In this document: in pieces, positions 13,601 through 25,600 of the stretch
Layout of the letters: every line of letters starts with the position of its first letter
How positions within the stretch are numbered: the stretch's first letter is position 1
Assembly (NCBI GenBank): GCA_963971285.1
Contig: OZ020244.1
Span: 1,364,001-1,428,000, forward strand
Length of the DNA: 64,000 nucleotides
Origin: Astropecten irregularis
Taxonomy: Eukaryota; Echinodermata; Asteroidea; Paxillosida; Astropectinidae
Direction of reading: 5' to 3'
Position numbers and translations under genes: made by a program
Notes under the pieces: generated by a model
The model's input: only the letters and a program-made list of their open reading frames with translations
Told to the model about the DNA's origin: nothing
The model's database searches: none

Positions 13601-16600
13601 GGATCTTTCTCAAAGGCTAAATGGTCAGAGTTAGGAGGGCCTGATGTTTCAATCCTAGCAGGATCTTTCTCAAAGGCTAAATGGTCAGAGTTAGGAGGGC
13701 CTGATGTTTCAATCCTAGCAGGATCTTTCTCAAAGGCTATATGGTCAGAGTTAGGAGGGCCTGATGTTTCAGTCCTAGCAGGATCTTTCTCAAAGGCTAA
13801 ATGGTCAGAGTTAGGAGGGCCTGATGTTTCAATCCTAGCAGGATCTTTCTCAAAGCCTGAATGGTGAGAGTTCGGAGGGCCTGACGTTTTAATCCTAGCA
13901 GGATCTTTCTCATGGCTAAATGACAAGAGAACAAGACCATACAAGTAAAGGTAGACATAAATTGATGAGAGGACCAGAACAAAGGGGGACAGAGTAACCG
14001 GGGAAACAGGGAAAGCATGCAACAGGGCTAGGGAACCACCAAGAGAAGAGAAGGATGGACAAGTAGATCAGGGGAAAGGGAACAAAGGGATGTTGGTGAG
14101 GGTAGGCAAGCTCAAAGATGGAAGACAACAAAGGGGTGAAGATGCAAGCAGGCTGCGGGGAGCACACACTGGGAGTTTTCTCAACTGAGACCTACCTGCC
14201 CCATGAAGTCATTGAAGGTGAACCTGTCGAAATCCCAGACGCTTATTTCTAGAATCCTAGTAGACAGCTCCTGGCTTCTTATAGCTCGGTACAGTACAGT
14301 CTGGTTCCACTCTGGTGTTAGGGTCTTGGGTACGTACCGTGTCTTTCTCTTGTTATCCGGTCTGCTAAGTTTCATATGAAAGGAAAAAGTAGGGAACCGG
14401 TTTGGTAAGGACCAAGACATTGTTTAAGCTCGGAATACAGAAGTTGCAGCCCAATTTTGCTTAAATTCTACATGGTGATAGCCAAGACATGGTTGTATCA
14501 CATATCTGAATCTTGAAGTGATAAACAGTTTAATTGTAATATAACAGTTTTCGACAACGTGTTCCGGTTTTTTGGGAAACGCTGTATACTGTGTGTAACT
14601 GTGAATAGTTAGTACCAAACATCTCCATATGTGCGTTTACGAAACGGAGGCTCAGGCTCCGTCTCAGGCTCCATTTTCATGGATTCATTCTGTAATAATG
14701 GGTATCAAAATAGAGGATTTTGGCTACGGCTCTGAAGTAGATTCTCTGGTTTGAAAAGGAAACCAGAGCTTCAGCTTTAATGAAAAACCAAAAACTTTAT
14801 TTTCAGCATATGGATGACAGAGCCGAAGCCTGAGCCTGAGCCTGAGTTTTGTGTAATTAAACCTTACCCTCTACCAGGTAGAAGACACGTCTTAACAAAC
14901 GGATCAGCCAAGCCATTGATGTCCTTAGGAGCTAAGCCACGCCCACGTAATATACCCACACTCAGGTCACCAGTACGTTGATCATAGTCCAACTGGATCT
15001 ATGAGTTAACCAAATAACCACATTAGGACATTAGTGGGAAAAAATTTAATGTCTGAAAGTGAACATTTTAGAGACTTTGGGGATACATGTCGATAAGCTA
15101 CCTTTAAAGGTAATATCATACTTTGGTTTTGGTCAACGAAATACAGATTCATTGGGCAAAAATATCAAGGAAGATACAGTAACAGCCATCTGTGAAAATT
15201 TCAGTCCCATACGGTGCCCACCTTTTGAGAAAAAGTGAAAAACGCCCACAGTATTTCTTAAGTCTTTTCTCTTTTATTTTTGATCTTTAAAAGTTCTATA
15301 AACAAAACAGTATTAAAGGCGAGCCAAATGAGATTATTCACAAATAAAATACACTTAAAACAAACATTAAATGAGTATAAGTCATAACTTTTTACCTGGA
15401 TTTCACCGCTTATCTTCTTGTTCCGATCTCGTCCTTTTCTCTGTTTACAAATGAAATATTTTCTGAATCACTACATGAATTTGTGGTTATTTGATTATTG
15501 TTTAGGTATTAAACAAATATTTTACACATTTGAATTATTTTAAACTTAATTCTGTCGTGTTTTGTGAATATGACTGCTATAAGTAATACGTAAATAGAAA
15601 CAAATCTTACTCAAAACTAATTATGCATGAAGTAAGGAGGCCCTGATGTTTCAATCCTAGCATGATCTTTCTCAAAGGCTAAATGGTCAGAGTTAGGAGG
15701 GCCTGATGTTTCAATCCTAGCAGGATCTTTCTCAAAGGCTAAATGGCCAGAGTTAGGAGGGCATGATGTTTCAATCCTAGCATGATCTTTCTCAAAGGCT
15801 AAATGGCCAGAGTTAGGAGGGCCTGATGTTTCAATCCTAGCAGGATCTTTCTCAAAGGCTAAATGGCCAGAGTTAGGAGGCCCTGATGTTTCAATCCTAG
15901 CATGATCTTTCTCAAAGGCTAAATGGTCAGAGTTAGGAGGGCCTGATGTTTCAATCCTAGCAGGATCTTTCTCAAAGGCTAAATGGTCAGAGTAAGGAGG
16001 GCCTGATGTTTCAATCCTAGCAGGATCTTTCTCAAAGGCTAAATGATCAGAGTTAGGAGGGCCTGATGTTTCCATCCTAGCAGGATCTTTCTCAAAGGCT
16101 AAATGGTCAGAGTTAGGAGGGCCCGATGTTTCAATCCTAGCAGGATCTTTCTCAAAGGCTAAATGGTCAGAGTTAGGAGGGCCTGATGTTTCAATCCTAG
16201 CAGGATCTTTCTCAAAGGCTAAATGGTCAGAGTTAGGAGGGCCCGATGTTTCAATCCTAGCAGGATCTTTCTCAAAGGTTAAATGGTCAGAGTTAGGAGG
16301 GCCTGATGTTTCAATCCTAGCATGATCTTTCTCAAAGGCTAAATGGCCAGAGTTAGGAGGGCATGATGTTTCAATCCTAGCATGATCTTTCTCAAAGGCT
16401 AAATGGCCAGAGTTAGGAGGGCCTGATGTTTCAATCCTAGCAGGATCTTTCTCAAAGGCTAAATGGCCAGAGTTAGGAGGCCCTGATGTTTCAATCCTAG
16501 CATGATCTTTCTCAAAGGCTAAATGGCCAGAGTTAGGAGGGCCTGATGTTTCAATCCTAGCAGGATCTTTCTCAAAGGCTAAATGGTCAGAGTTAGGAGG

Positions 16601-19600
16601 GTCTGACGTTTCAATCCTAGCAGGATCTTTCTCAAAGGCTAAATGGTCAGAGTTAGGAGGGCCTGATGTTTCAATCCTAGCAGGATCTTTCTCAAAGGCT
16701 AAATGGTCAGAGTAAGGAGGGCCTGATGTTTCAATCCTAGCAGGATCTTTCTCAAAGGCTAAATGATCAGAGTTAGGAGGGCCTGATGTTTCCATCCTAG
16801 CAGGATCTTTCTCAAAGGCTAAATGGTCAGAGTTAGGAGGGCCCGATGTTTCAATCCTAGCAGGATCTTTCTCAAAGGCTAAATGGTCAGAGTTAGGAGG
16901 GCCTGATGTTTCAATCCTAGCAGGATCTTTCTCAAAGGCTAAATGGTCAGAGTTAGGAGGGCCCGATGTTTCAATCCTAGCAGGATCTTTCTCAAAGGTT
17001 AAATGGTCAGAGTTAGGAGCAGCGGCGTAGCTAGGATTTTTTCAGCAGGGGGGCACTGGGGGGGCCTTGGAATTTTGTGGGGGGGCACCCGGAATTTTTT
17101 CAAAACTGGAGATTTGCAAAATATGAGAAATGCGGGGGGGGGGCGGATCCAGCGGGCGTGGGGCAACCTTTTCTTCCAAGCAAAAAAAAAAAAAAACAGA
17201 AAAAACAGAAAAAAAAAACAGAAAAAAATAAAAATAAAAGGGAAACAGAAAGACTCCATAAGAGCTGAAAAAGAGGGGGAAGACAAAATTAGCTAGCTTT
17301 GATCGCCCCGAAACGCATCTGTCGCTATTGAATTGGAGTATTTTATTTCCACACTCCCTGGAAAATCATGGATAAGCGCGAAGGCCTTGCGGCCGGGGTC
17401 CAGGGCCCGCTTAAGGGCCCTGGAAGCTCAGGGGTTCTAGATATTCTTTGGTGGAATCTGAGCCTTATTTTGGAAGCAATTGTTCCGATAAATGTATTCA
17501 TTTATTTATATTATTACTTCATTATTTCTTTTTAATCCAACACTCTTGAGCGGGAGAAATTCAATCTGGGGACCAGACTAACTAGCCAAACCAGACAAAA
17601 TGGCAGATGGGCTGTTTTGAAGTTCGCAACCGTAAGCGCGTAAGAAAATTGCATTTTTACACTGAAATGTTGCACAGATTTCTTCACTGTAGGGTTTTAA
17701 GGACTCAGGAACATTTGCTGAAAGTAAAAAATATCATTTTGGAACAGTAAAAGCTGTTAAGTTGTTTTTACTTCCTTTATAGCTATCATACCCTATACAG
17801 ATAACGCTTATTTTTTTTATACCAACGATTTTTTTGTGGGGGGGCACCTGGGGGGGCACGCCAAATTTGTGGGGGGGCACGTGCCCCCCCAGGCCCCCCC
17901 GTAGCTACGCCGCTGGTTAGGAGGGCCTGATGTTTCAATCCTAGCAGGATCTTTCTCAAAGGCTAAATGGTCAGAGTTAGGAGGGCCCGATGTTTCAATC
18001 CTAGCAGGATCTTTCTCAAAGGTTAAATGGTCAGAGTTAGGAGGGCCTGATGTTTCAATCCTAGCAGGATCTTTCTCAAAGGCTAAATGGTCAGAGTTAG
18101 GAGGGCCCGATGTTTCAATCCTAGCAGGATCTTTCTCAAAGGCTAAATGGTCAGAGTTAGGAGGGCCTGATGTTTCAATCCTAGCAGGATCTTTCTCAAA
18201 GGCTAAATGGTCAGAGTTAGGAGGGCCTGATGTTTCAATCCTAGCAGGATCTTTCTCAAAGGCTAAATGGTCAGAGTTAGGAGGGCCCGATGTTTCAATC
18301 CTAGCAGGATCTTTCTCAAAGGTTAAATGGTCAGAGTTAGGAGGGCCTGATGTTTCAATCCTAGCAGGATCTTTCTCAAAGGCTAAATGGTCAGAGTTAG
18401 GAGGGCCCGATGTTTCAATCCTAGCAGGATCTTTCTCAAAGGCTAAATGGTCAGAGTTAGGAGGGCCTGATGTTTCAATCCTAGCAGGATCTTTCTCAAA
18501 GGCTAAATGGTCAGAGTTAGGAGGGCCTGATGTTTCAATCCTAGCAGGATCTTTCTCAAAGGCTAAATGGTCAGAGTTAGGAGGGCCTGATGTTTCAATC
18601 CTAGCAGGATCTTTCTCAAAGGCTAAATGGTCAGAGTTAGGAGGGCCTGATGTTTCAATTCTAGCAGGATCTTTCTTTATATTTCAGGAAGTTATTTTGA
18701 CTGATGAGAATCATATGATATTTCATGATCGATTTTGGATGAATATTTCTCTTACTTTGAAGAGTTTCAAATAATTTCTCTTTGAATTAGACAACTTGTC
18801 ATGCTATTTTATTGAATACTAACCTTAGGTGATGAGTCGTCAGTATTTGCTGATGTAGTAGGTGAACTGTACACGTACTGTGCTTTAGATATACCTTCCA
18901 GTCTTTCTGATAACATCCGGGGATCTACACCATTACGTAATGCCTCTTCCTCCAATGATTCTATGGGGATATTAGGACAAAAACAAATGATGAACTTCAT
19001 TACAAGTTGTAACTGAAATGACTGTTACGATAATCGTAATGATTGATGAGATTGATGCTCTTATTTGCTTAAGCAACAGATTTGCTTAAGCATGAAAAGT
19101 CTTCCTTCATCAAACATGATTGCCAACCAAATGTTCATGTAATATTTACTGCTTTTGACTTGTATTCGGCCATTGTTTGCTGAGCATAACATTCACAAGG
19201 AGTTTTGGCTGACATACTGATGTTATTTTCCAAGGTTTTTGGTGCTTAAGCAAATTTTAGTGCTTAAAAAAGCAGTAAAAATCATATGAAAATTTGGTTG
19301 GTAATCCTGTTTGATCAAGGAAGACTTTTCATGCTTAAGCAAATGTTGTGCTTAAGCAGTTCTATAAAATTGGCTCAGACGGTCCAGACCAGAAACAGAT
19401 TATTTCAAGCCCGTACCTTCTTCGGTATATTGAGCAGGGTTGCTGGCTGATCGTGACCGGGGCGCGTTGTCATCTGGTGGCGGGCGACTGGGTCGCGGTC
19501 TCGGTGACTCCAACAAGTTCGTGCCGCTGAAAAACAGAAACACGGTCATAAATCACCATCCAAACTCATTCACGTTAAAATGATAGAATCACGCAAAGAC

Positions 19601-22600
19601 ATCGTAATTTTGATTTATTTTCGAAGTGATTCATTTTTGTATTTTTTTGAGTATTTTTGTTTGTTTGTTTATTTGTGTGTCTGTTGGTTTTGTTGGCTTG
19701 TTGGTTTGTTTGTCCAGTTTCTGTTATCTATTTGTGTGTGTCTTTGGTTAAGTTTTCTATGTTGTTGATAGGCATGTCTAAAGCAGAATGTACACTGTCA
19801 ACATTTTCGGTAACAATCTCGGTAACATGTTGCCCAGGTGCCTTGTTGCTGAAAATGTTTTCAGTGTACACAGAGCAAAATGAGTTGAGTAACATGTCAC
19901 AGCAACATCTCGGTAACATGTTGGCCAAATGTTGCTAGTGTACACAGGGCCCAAAGTCGTGTTACCCATGTGTGTTGCCCTATCTGGCAACATGTTACCG
20001 AGATTGTTACCGAAATTGTTGACAGTGTACACTCTGCTTATAAGCATGTAAGCTCAGGGGTCGATTTCACTAAACTCATCGTAACTTATTATCAATCGTA
20101 GGACTTTTGATGTATTGCAGTCCTAGGTAGGATAGGCCCATGCACGATGGGAATTAGCCTTCTTAACTCGACTTACGATCAATCGTAGGGCTTCGTGAAA
20201 TCGGCCCCTGGGGTCGATTTTAATAAACTCATCGTAATTTACTATAAATCGTAGGACTTTTGCATTGCAGCATAGGCCCCATACGATGGATTATCCTTCG
20301 CAACTCGAGTTACGATCGATCGTAAGGCTTCGTGAAACCAACCCCTAGTAATTTTGTAACCATGCTTCTATCTATACAATTTTCTTTATTTTTCTTAAGT
20401 ATATTGCGTTGTAATGAATACATAGAAATACATTTTATTGAATTGAGTTGAAAAATTTGTAACAAAATATGCATTTGAATGGGATATTTACCATTTAACA
20501 AGTACTTCTACGTCCCCATCAGCCGTTCTGGTTATTCGCTGTACCTCTTCGTACGTACGTCCATTTAATGGCATACCACACCATTCTAATACCTGGTCAC
20601 CTTCACGTAAACCTACAACCAGACAAATACAGAAAATCAAGTTCATTCAGAACAATTGAGGATTTTGTATTAAACTTCGTAGCTTCACAATCTTCATTCC
20701 TTACTACACATTTTATTTAGTTGTATCAGGAGTTCGAAAAGTTATTAAACTTTCTTTCACCCAAGGAAACTACAAATACATCTATGTATTTGTCTAACAA
20801 TATAATTCAAGCCATGAAATGGCGTTTATTTCCATTTTGATAAGCAGCATATTTATAGGTATAAGGCAAATAGGGGCCTTTTCGAAATGGAGGCTCAGGC
20901 TCCGGCTCCATTTCGTGAATCCATTCTAAAATAGAATCCACTCAAAATAGAGGCTTTTGGCTGCGGTTCGGAAGTGAATTCTCTAGTTTGAAAAGAAAAA
21001 ACAGAGCTTCAGCTTCAATGAAAAACCACATATTTTGGAGCCTGAATTCGAGCCTAAGCCTCCGTTTTGAAAAGGCCATTAGTATTATGAAAACCAGCAT
21101 GGGGCAGAGAAAGCACATAGGTTTGCAGCATCGCCTTATCTCCAACAATCTTTCAAGATTACAACCAACTCAGTGGGTCTTCTTATTGTACATTTACATA
21201 CACCCACCTTCTCTATCAGCGACCCCGCCCCTTCGTATCTCAGCAATGTAAGCTACGAGTTGCTCCGATCCTGGTACCCGTTTACCACCAATGATACGCA
21301 TACCAATGCCATGGTTCCTGCACTTCTTGTCATTAGGATCACGCGGTAGGCGGAATCGTCTGGTGGGGAACTGGTAGTCCGTACGTGGCATGTGTCGTGG
21401 CTGTTGGAAATAAAGACACAACGTAAAAAGCTTGAGACATTTTCCACAGTACAAAACTTTTCTGCACGTGGCTAGATTCCCTGCGAGTGATCCTGCCAGG
21501 CGGATTCTCTCTATGAGAGAACCTACTGGTAGGACTCGCTCGGTAGGGTGTCCACATGGCACGTGGTTGCGTCAGATGGATTGTTATTTTGCTGGGATGG
21601 GGATGGGTCGCGTGGCTGCCTGGGGGATGGCAATCAGGAGACCGAAGGAGTAACGCTCGAAGGTAGATGTGGCAACGCGCTGTCACGGCGCATGCTCCCA
21701 CTGATTGTTTGATTTTCAACAAATGCGATTGAAGTTTTTATCGGTTCAAAGAATTACCTAAATGAACATTGGTTTTTGTTAACAACTTGGATTAGTAAGT
21801 TTTTTAAACAACACCGAACATATTTCAGCCCAACTTGTCCAAACTTAAACAAAATTTGACCTAGGGCGGTTGGTATAGGTCTTGGATCTTGAATCTTGGC
21901 TCTTAGGTGAGTTTCGTTCTCAATGTTCTACTGGGGAACTTTAACTGGACGTCTGATCAATTGTACAAGTGTGAAAGAGGAATCCTTAACGTTTATCCCG
22001 AAGCATCCAGTTCTTCAGTTGCCTGATGAAGGCTAGCAGTACCAGCAGCCGAAACGTCGCTACCAGCAACACAACATGGGACCTTAGGGAGACTTTCCCA
22101 TAAGGTCGTGCACAAACTTTACTTACCTATTTCTAAACATCCTCCAAACCAATGAACTTGAAATTGACATATGTTCATATTGAGAGTATTCTATCTCTTC
22201 TTTTAAAACATGGACCGTAAAAATGTCTTTAAAAGGTAACTGATACCTTAGGGAGACATCGAAAAGTCTCCCCAAGTCCCGATGTCTCCCAAATGTCCAC
22301 TTGTAGATGCCAACGTGTCACCGTAATACCCCATTTGTACTCATACATGTAGGAATGAAGAATAAACCAAGGCGATACTATTATGGAAAAGGACATACTT
22401 GCATATGACGGGATCCCCCTGGGACATTCTGATAGATGACTTGTCGTCGTCGCTCGTCATCGTCATCGCCACTGTCATCAGCACGACGTGTCCATTCAGT
22501 CGCCTGCATTCTATACGCCTGGTCGCCGTAGTAGTAATCTGTGATCAACATAGATCAGGCACATATCCTTTACTACTTATAGGCTACCTATAGAGATTCA

Positions 22601-25600
22601 CTGGGGATTAAGGATTTATCAGATTATCCCCTCCAAGCAAGAATTAGATTACTCTTTGACGCAATGAGCATCTTAAAGGTACTATCATACTTTGATAGCA
22701 TACCAAAACAGAAATCTTAGATTTACCTAAAACTTACATGGTATGAAGATGATGATGGTAGAAACATACTGCTAAATTTTTCCTATCTAAAACGATGTAT
22801 TTTTCCACAAAAGAGTAAAACCAAAGACCCAAAACAGTTTTTATCTTGGGGTGATCAAAACTCATGTGAATAGATTTGAAAAGTCGTGATTGTTTTTCAC
22901 AGTTTTCTTACAATGTTGGCACCGTATGGGACTGGGAATTTCACAGATGACTGTTACTGTATCTTCCTTGATATCTTTGCCCATGAATCTGAATTCCTTT
23001 GACACAAACCAAACTATGAAGCTACCTTTGACCACTGTTTGAGGAAAAGGAATCTGATATCGTTTGTCATTGTTTAGATAAAAGTACATAAATAGGTAGT
23101 AAGTAGGCCTACCTTCGGGCGAAGCGTGTCTTCTCTCTGATTGTAGAACTCTGGGAAGGCTTCTTGATCGTGGACCAGCTGATGACCGCTCACTGCTCTT
23201 ACCAGCTTTGGAGAGATCCTCGCCAGAATGATGATGCTGGCGACGTCTGTGGTCACGCTCACGATGTGCGTCACGCTCACGATGTGTATCACGCTCACGA
23301 TGTGTATCACGGTGTGTGTCACGATCACGATGTGTGTCACGCTCACGGTGTGTGTCACGCTCACGGTGTGTGTCACGATCACGATGTGTGTCACGCTCAC
23401 GATGTGGATCGTGCACGGGGCTGATGGTGCGAGCACGTTCACGCCCAGAGGATGACACGTCTTCCTTTGAGCGGCTGTGTGGGCGGTGATGGTGGTCACG
23501 ACCCCGGTCACGGTCACGATCACTGTATGCGTCACGGTCACGATCACGCGAGTCCGGTGAGATTACATCCTCTCTGGACCGGTGGTGAGGCCGCCGCTGG
23601 GGATGGTCACGGTAATCACTGTCCTGATAATGATTAGCAGGGGACGTACGACCGTGTGAAGCAGGCGAGCTCCGACCATGCAAACCAGGTGACACACGGC
23701 CGTGTGAGGCGGGCGACACGCGGCCACGATCACGCTGCGTGGACGGTGACGTGCGACCGTGATCACGCTCACAGTGCGTGGCAGGTGATGAACGACCGTG
23801 ATCACGGTCGCGTTGGTGATGACGATGCTCACGATGGTGACGAGTTGAATCTTCTACGGCACGCCGCTCTTCTGAGCTACGACGTCTTCGTGAACTACCC
23901 TGGAGATGTTTGATAAACAGAAGAGGAATGTCAACCATCTTCGTATCGTGCTCGAGTCCACCAGGAATTTCATCTGACAGGAATGATCTATGCAACACAC
24001 TGTGATGTAGGCCATCTCATCTAGCTGTGTTTATTCGTACATGCAAATAATATGAACAGTCTACATACATGTACAGTGTGCACTACAACATGGTGGACCT
24101 TTTTCTACAGTACTTCATGTAAATTGCCAATACAAGTAATAAACTGCTGCAAACTGATTATCAAAGATACACTACAGGATTTGTAACATACCCAAACAGA
24201 AATGTTCACAGATTTACGGACAACTTACAGGGTATGAAGATTGTGCTGGTAGAAACATACCGTTAAAATTTTTCCGTCTGAAATGCTGTATTTATCCAGA
24301 AATTAGTCAAACAAAGACGGAAAACAGTTTTGATCTCGGGGTAAGATCAAAACCATTCTTTTTGTTTCATAAGAAAAATTGAGTCAGGTTTTCCATATTT
24401 TCTCATGACTCAGATGTCCGATTGAGCTCAGTGTTTTAATATTATTTCATGTACATGCTGGATCAGACAAAGTGTGAGAGCTGTTCCGTGACCTTTACCG
24501 ATCATGTATTATACCTCTAATTAAGATAATGACATGAATATACAATGCTTGGAGTAAGGAGGGCATTACGTTTCGATCCTATAATCTGTTTTTCTTTTTT
24601 GTCTCGCTCTGCAATGTAACCCTGTTTCATTTGGTGCATTAATTGAGATGCTTAGACTATCTTTCTACTTTCTCATTATTATGTACGCTTAATATAATAA
24701 TTCTGCACAAATACATCTACACATGTTTATGTAAACTATGATCCATACTAAAGCCTGTGACATTTCTTTCTATGCTGAGAATGTGCACTGGAGATTATAG
24801 TAATTTTTGGCATGCAAGAGCATTAATCACATAATATATCATCCTATTATGACATGAGAACACTATACACAGAGGTCAAACGATGCGTAGGAGACTTCTA
24901 GGGCCTATATACATTTCAAGAGATCGTGCTTTATATTGAAGGAGCGTAGTATTGAATATTTGTCTGTAATTTGAAGGAATGTGCTGTATTCACGTAGTTA
25001 CTCATCTATTTGGCTCAGAACACGGGCCAATTTCATAGAGCTGCTTAAGCACCAACATTTACTTAAGCACCCAAAACCTTGGTAAATCAAATAAGTATGC
25101 CAGCCAAAACTGTGAATGTCATGCTCAGCAAACAATGGCCGAATACAAGTCAAAGGCAGTCAACATCACATGCAAATTTGATTGGCAATCCTGTTTATTG
25201 ATCAAGGAAGACTTTTCATGCTAAGCAAATTTTGTGCTTAAGCAGTTGTATGAAATTGGCCTTGTTTGCAAGCATAACATAAGCGAACCACAATGTTAAA
25301 CACATGATACATCTTGTTGCATAAATAATCTTAGAACTACCATAAGTAATACATCTCATATGGAAACTGCACAGTATTACACTGTACGGTACAGTTTAAT
25401 CTCAAAACCTTTCTTATCAATTTCAGTATTCATGCATTATTCATAAGAACTAATGAATATTCATGAGTCAATCTATCGATACAGTATCATTATGTCAATA
25501 TAGAGGTCTGTATATATGTGACTTACCTTACTGCTGTCTGAGTACCCACCATCATCATCTTCAGACTGACCTCTGTTAGAGCCTACACTCTCTACGCTGT

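Noticed and set aside
13438-14022. 194-codon minus-strand ORF
   Set aside because: It is the translation of the 60-bp minisatellite running into flanking intron.
15617-16795. 392-codon minus-strand ORF as a repeat protein gene
   Set aside because: Pure minisatellite with no splice sites or start context; the frame is open only because the unit is 60 bp.
17003-17296. Plus and minus ORFs of 95-97 codons
   Set aside because: Lie over the end of the hAT-like element and its A-rich run; no transposase similarity.
15635-18675. CRISPR-like array
   Set aside because: Units are contiguous 60-bp repeats without spacers, in animal intron DNA.
22023-22058. Canonical hammerhead ribozyme
   Set aside because: An extra base follows CTGATGA and the third stem cannot be closed convincingly; kept only as a structural resemblance.
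23074-23547. Antisense 157-codon frame and plus-strand frames over 23.1-23.9 kb
   Set aside because: Shadow frames of the Arg/His/Asp-rich coding exon.
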